Below, in pieces: positions 63,701 through 64,000 of a stretch of DNA of 64,000 nt. The notes under the pieces were generated by a model that did no database searches, was not told the origin of the DNA, and saw only the letters and a program-made list of their open reading frames with translations. Origin of the DNA: Cafeteria roenbergensis. Lineage: Eukaryota > Sar > Bigyra > Bicosoecida > Cafeteriaceae. How positions within the stretch are numbered: the first letter of the stretch is position 1; every line of letters begins with the position of its first letter. The position numbers and the translations under genes were made by a program. Where the stretch lies: positions 62,001 to 126,000 of the forward strand of contig VLTN01000050.1 of NCBI GenBank assembly GCA_008330645.1, written 5' to 3'.

Positions 63701-64000
63701 AGGGGCGGTGAAGGACGCTGCTGGCGCCGTGGCCGCAGCACTCGCCGCAGAGGTTGCCACCGTGGCCTCCCGGACAGCGACGGCGACGACGGCTGCCGCG
63801 GAGCCTGCGACCCGAGGGACAGCGCGTGCCGGCCGAGGTGCCGTCGGCGCTGGCGGGCCGGCGGAGCAGGCTGCCGCCCGGGACTGGATGTCTGAGGACG
63901 CGGGGGAGGAGGAGGAGGAGGGCGCCGGCGCGGCCCCGGGCGGTGGCACGGCCGGCCAGGCTGTGGCCAGCCTCGCGGCTGCCTCTGCAGGCAGGCTGGC
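60768..64000 (+). CDS. COG7-like subunit of the conserved oligomeric Golgi complex (3' end beyond window)
   Basis: Open from ATG 60768 to the window edge without a stop, at least 1077 codons. The N terminus follows COG7: a short acidic lead into DPGEWIRAVMDAASADVAHA (compare DVKEWINAAF), then a helical block (ALVVLQMRSQDLSTGMREHM; ARRAVASVGGAFKAAEAELA). After a low-complexity insert come RALDAARSRLSVCRATVARA and ALAELGVSLRALEDTPGQAS, which parallel the IDQVKSRMQLAAESL and LMMLVDTPDYSEK segments. COG7 belongs to lobe B of the tether that captures retrograde vesicles at the Golgi. Long Ala/Gly/Pro inserts enlarge the protein. A His6 run lies at 63216-63233. The C-terminal region is missing, so the call rests on the first 450 residues. 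Confidence 0.62.
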   Translation, partial: MSGSGTAGLSSGPTTQAMPEAVAAAIQNGIEQVLDGRQDPGEWIRAVMDAASADVAHAGDAAGARKGAAAASEAALTRALVVLQMRSQDLSTGMREHMRAVARSLPPARRAVASVGGAFKAAEAELAAVQSRTSALAAKSPAGHAFPSAPAAGSASAGAGCLPLSRLLAERAAATPDGPANAHAPKSASPVDPDAWRAGPGDADPLSAALAAARRARAHSQSAAGIAGSSTGSASLDRASAPAPAAGPVASPGSGATALESAASPARPGGASSDPPPARGDASAASGVPSPSPSASPAPAPAPALPPYMVVLRALDAARSRLSVCRATVARAEGFSALLATAEEAVSAVATVCRATADKSAPPAPKEQAEAAAAEEAVASALAELGVSLRALEDTPGQASRRAAAAQLAGSAAAGLACRVRWLAARWLDPTAAPAATEGGAEAGAAAGGAGFRPGAEPGGAGAEAAGLASAAEEAEAVPPPAGAGAAGDGDGAGAESGGSELRAWQGWHSAVDASLAAALRPLAAAGSAAAAPTSSAAGPGSSATLHTAIVVGLRAALASAAASAVAGGAPDGLATAEPGTQAGPAVPPAAVSVREASRRLAAAAHASAKPAPTAASAAGAGAEVTPAASAIVAVRSALRRAGAGAGSGGARRGASSSPSDPAAATAAAATAVGGGLAAAVILCFASGTVAPLALLCRTQRAVAQAASPGAAHDGAVPRCAAGEAASDIVSLIRRPSHQASRLVCTPAPWTRSDGRLCTPEAMEMAAAAAAGESLSLTGGGVPALVTTGAAAAIFLRVKDIAETAAAAAAAADEGGHHHHHHQAGRRGRRQRSSSQAALAPDATAAQSAGHQLSVIAESLAEAAEDAESLSQALDALVMAAVSVDEVAGPCAPGAAARSRALAAWAAAEARLGLAGALAPAVAAALGSAVVLARQSWAAQAAAPGPVSGQPLELVPVLLAACRLLVAAEPATGAAAMAGAVKDAAGAVAAALAAEVATVASRTATATTAAAEPATRGTARAGRGAVGAGGPAEQAAARDWMSEDAGEEEEEGAGAAPGGGTAGQAVASLAAASAGRL
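63216..63233 (+). repeat. Six CAC codons (His6 run)
   Basis: Six identical CAC codons encode GGHHHHHHQ in an Ala-rich loop of the COG7-like protein. This is a natural trinucleotide expansion, not a tag. Confidence 0.9.

Overview
The window is nuclear DNA of a gene-dense, very GC-rich unicellular eukaryote. Spliceosomal introns with GTGAG donors and GCAG acceptors interrupt reading frames for core eukaryotic machinery: Las1, Pol III RPC9, exosome RRP41, NAA10, ERGIC, COG7, DBF4 and mitochondrial BolA. A 7-TM/inositol-phosphatase fusion (a type of architecture I recall from oomycetes) and a giant Cys-rich/IPT membrane protein point to a heterotrophic stramenopile. A bicosoecid such as Cafeteria would fit the base composition. 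This placement is an inference; no rRNA or organelle marker is present.

Layout. 1-8.3 kb: 3' part of a DHHC palmitoyltransferase, LAS1, a Lys-rich small protein, and a repeat protein of unknown function. 8.9-15.2 kb: a DENN-domain protein. 15.7-20.9 kb: a cornichon-like and an ERGIC-like cargo receptor (divergent), RPC9, an RWDD1/Gir2-like protein and a BolA3-like protein. 21.2-30.5 kb: one gene joining seven membrane helices to an INPP4-type phosphatase. 30.7-35.9 kb: a WW-like/PH protein, an F-box/JmjC protein and NAA10 (four exons). 36.1-43.9 kb: a greatly enlarged DBF4-like protein. 43.9-46.5 kb: a lower-GC island with the 3' end of a non-LTR retrotransposon and an HTH-bearing reading frame. 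46.6-47.7 kb: RRP41. 48.2-58.9 kb: the giant receptor-like protein. 59.4-64 kb: a hypothetical protein and a COG7-like protein that runs off the window.

Gene organisation is tight. Six divergent pairs share 205-352 bp of upstream DNA, and convergent genes are 200-500 bp apart. Introns are few, 102-294 bp long and mostly near the 5' ends of genes. Most large proteins carry long Ala/Pro/Ser or acidic low-complexity stretches coded by GC-rich short repeats, so antisense frames stay open for hundreds of codons by chance.

Functional themes are secretory traffic (cornichon, ERGIC, DENN, COG7, DHHC), RNA processing and transcription (LAS1, RRP41, RPC9), phosphoinositide signalling and cell-surface sensing. 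No virus-like element, CRISPR array, tRNA or rRNA was recognised.
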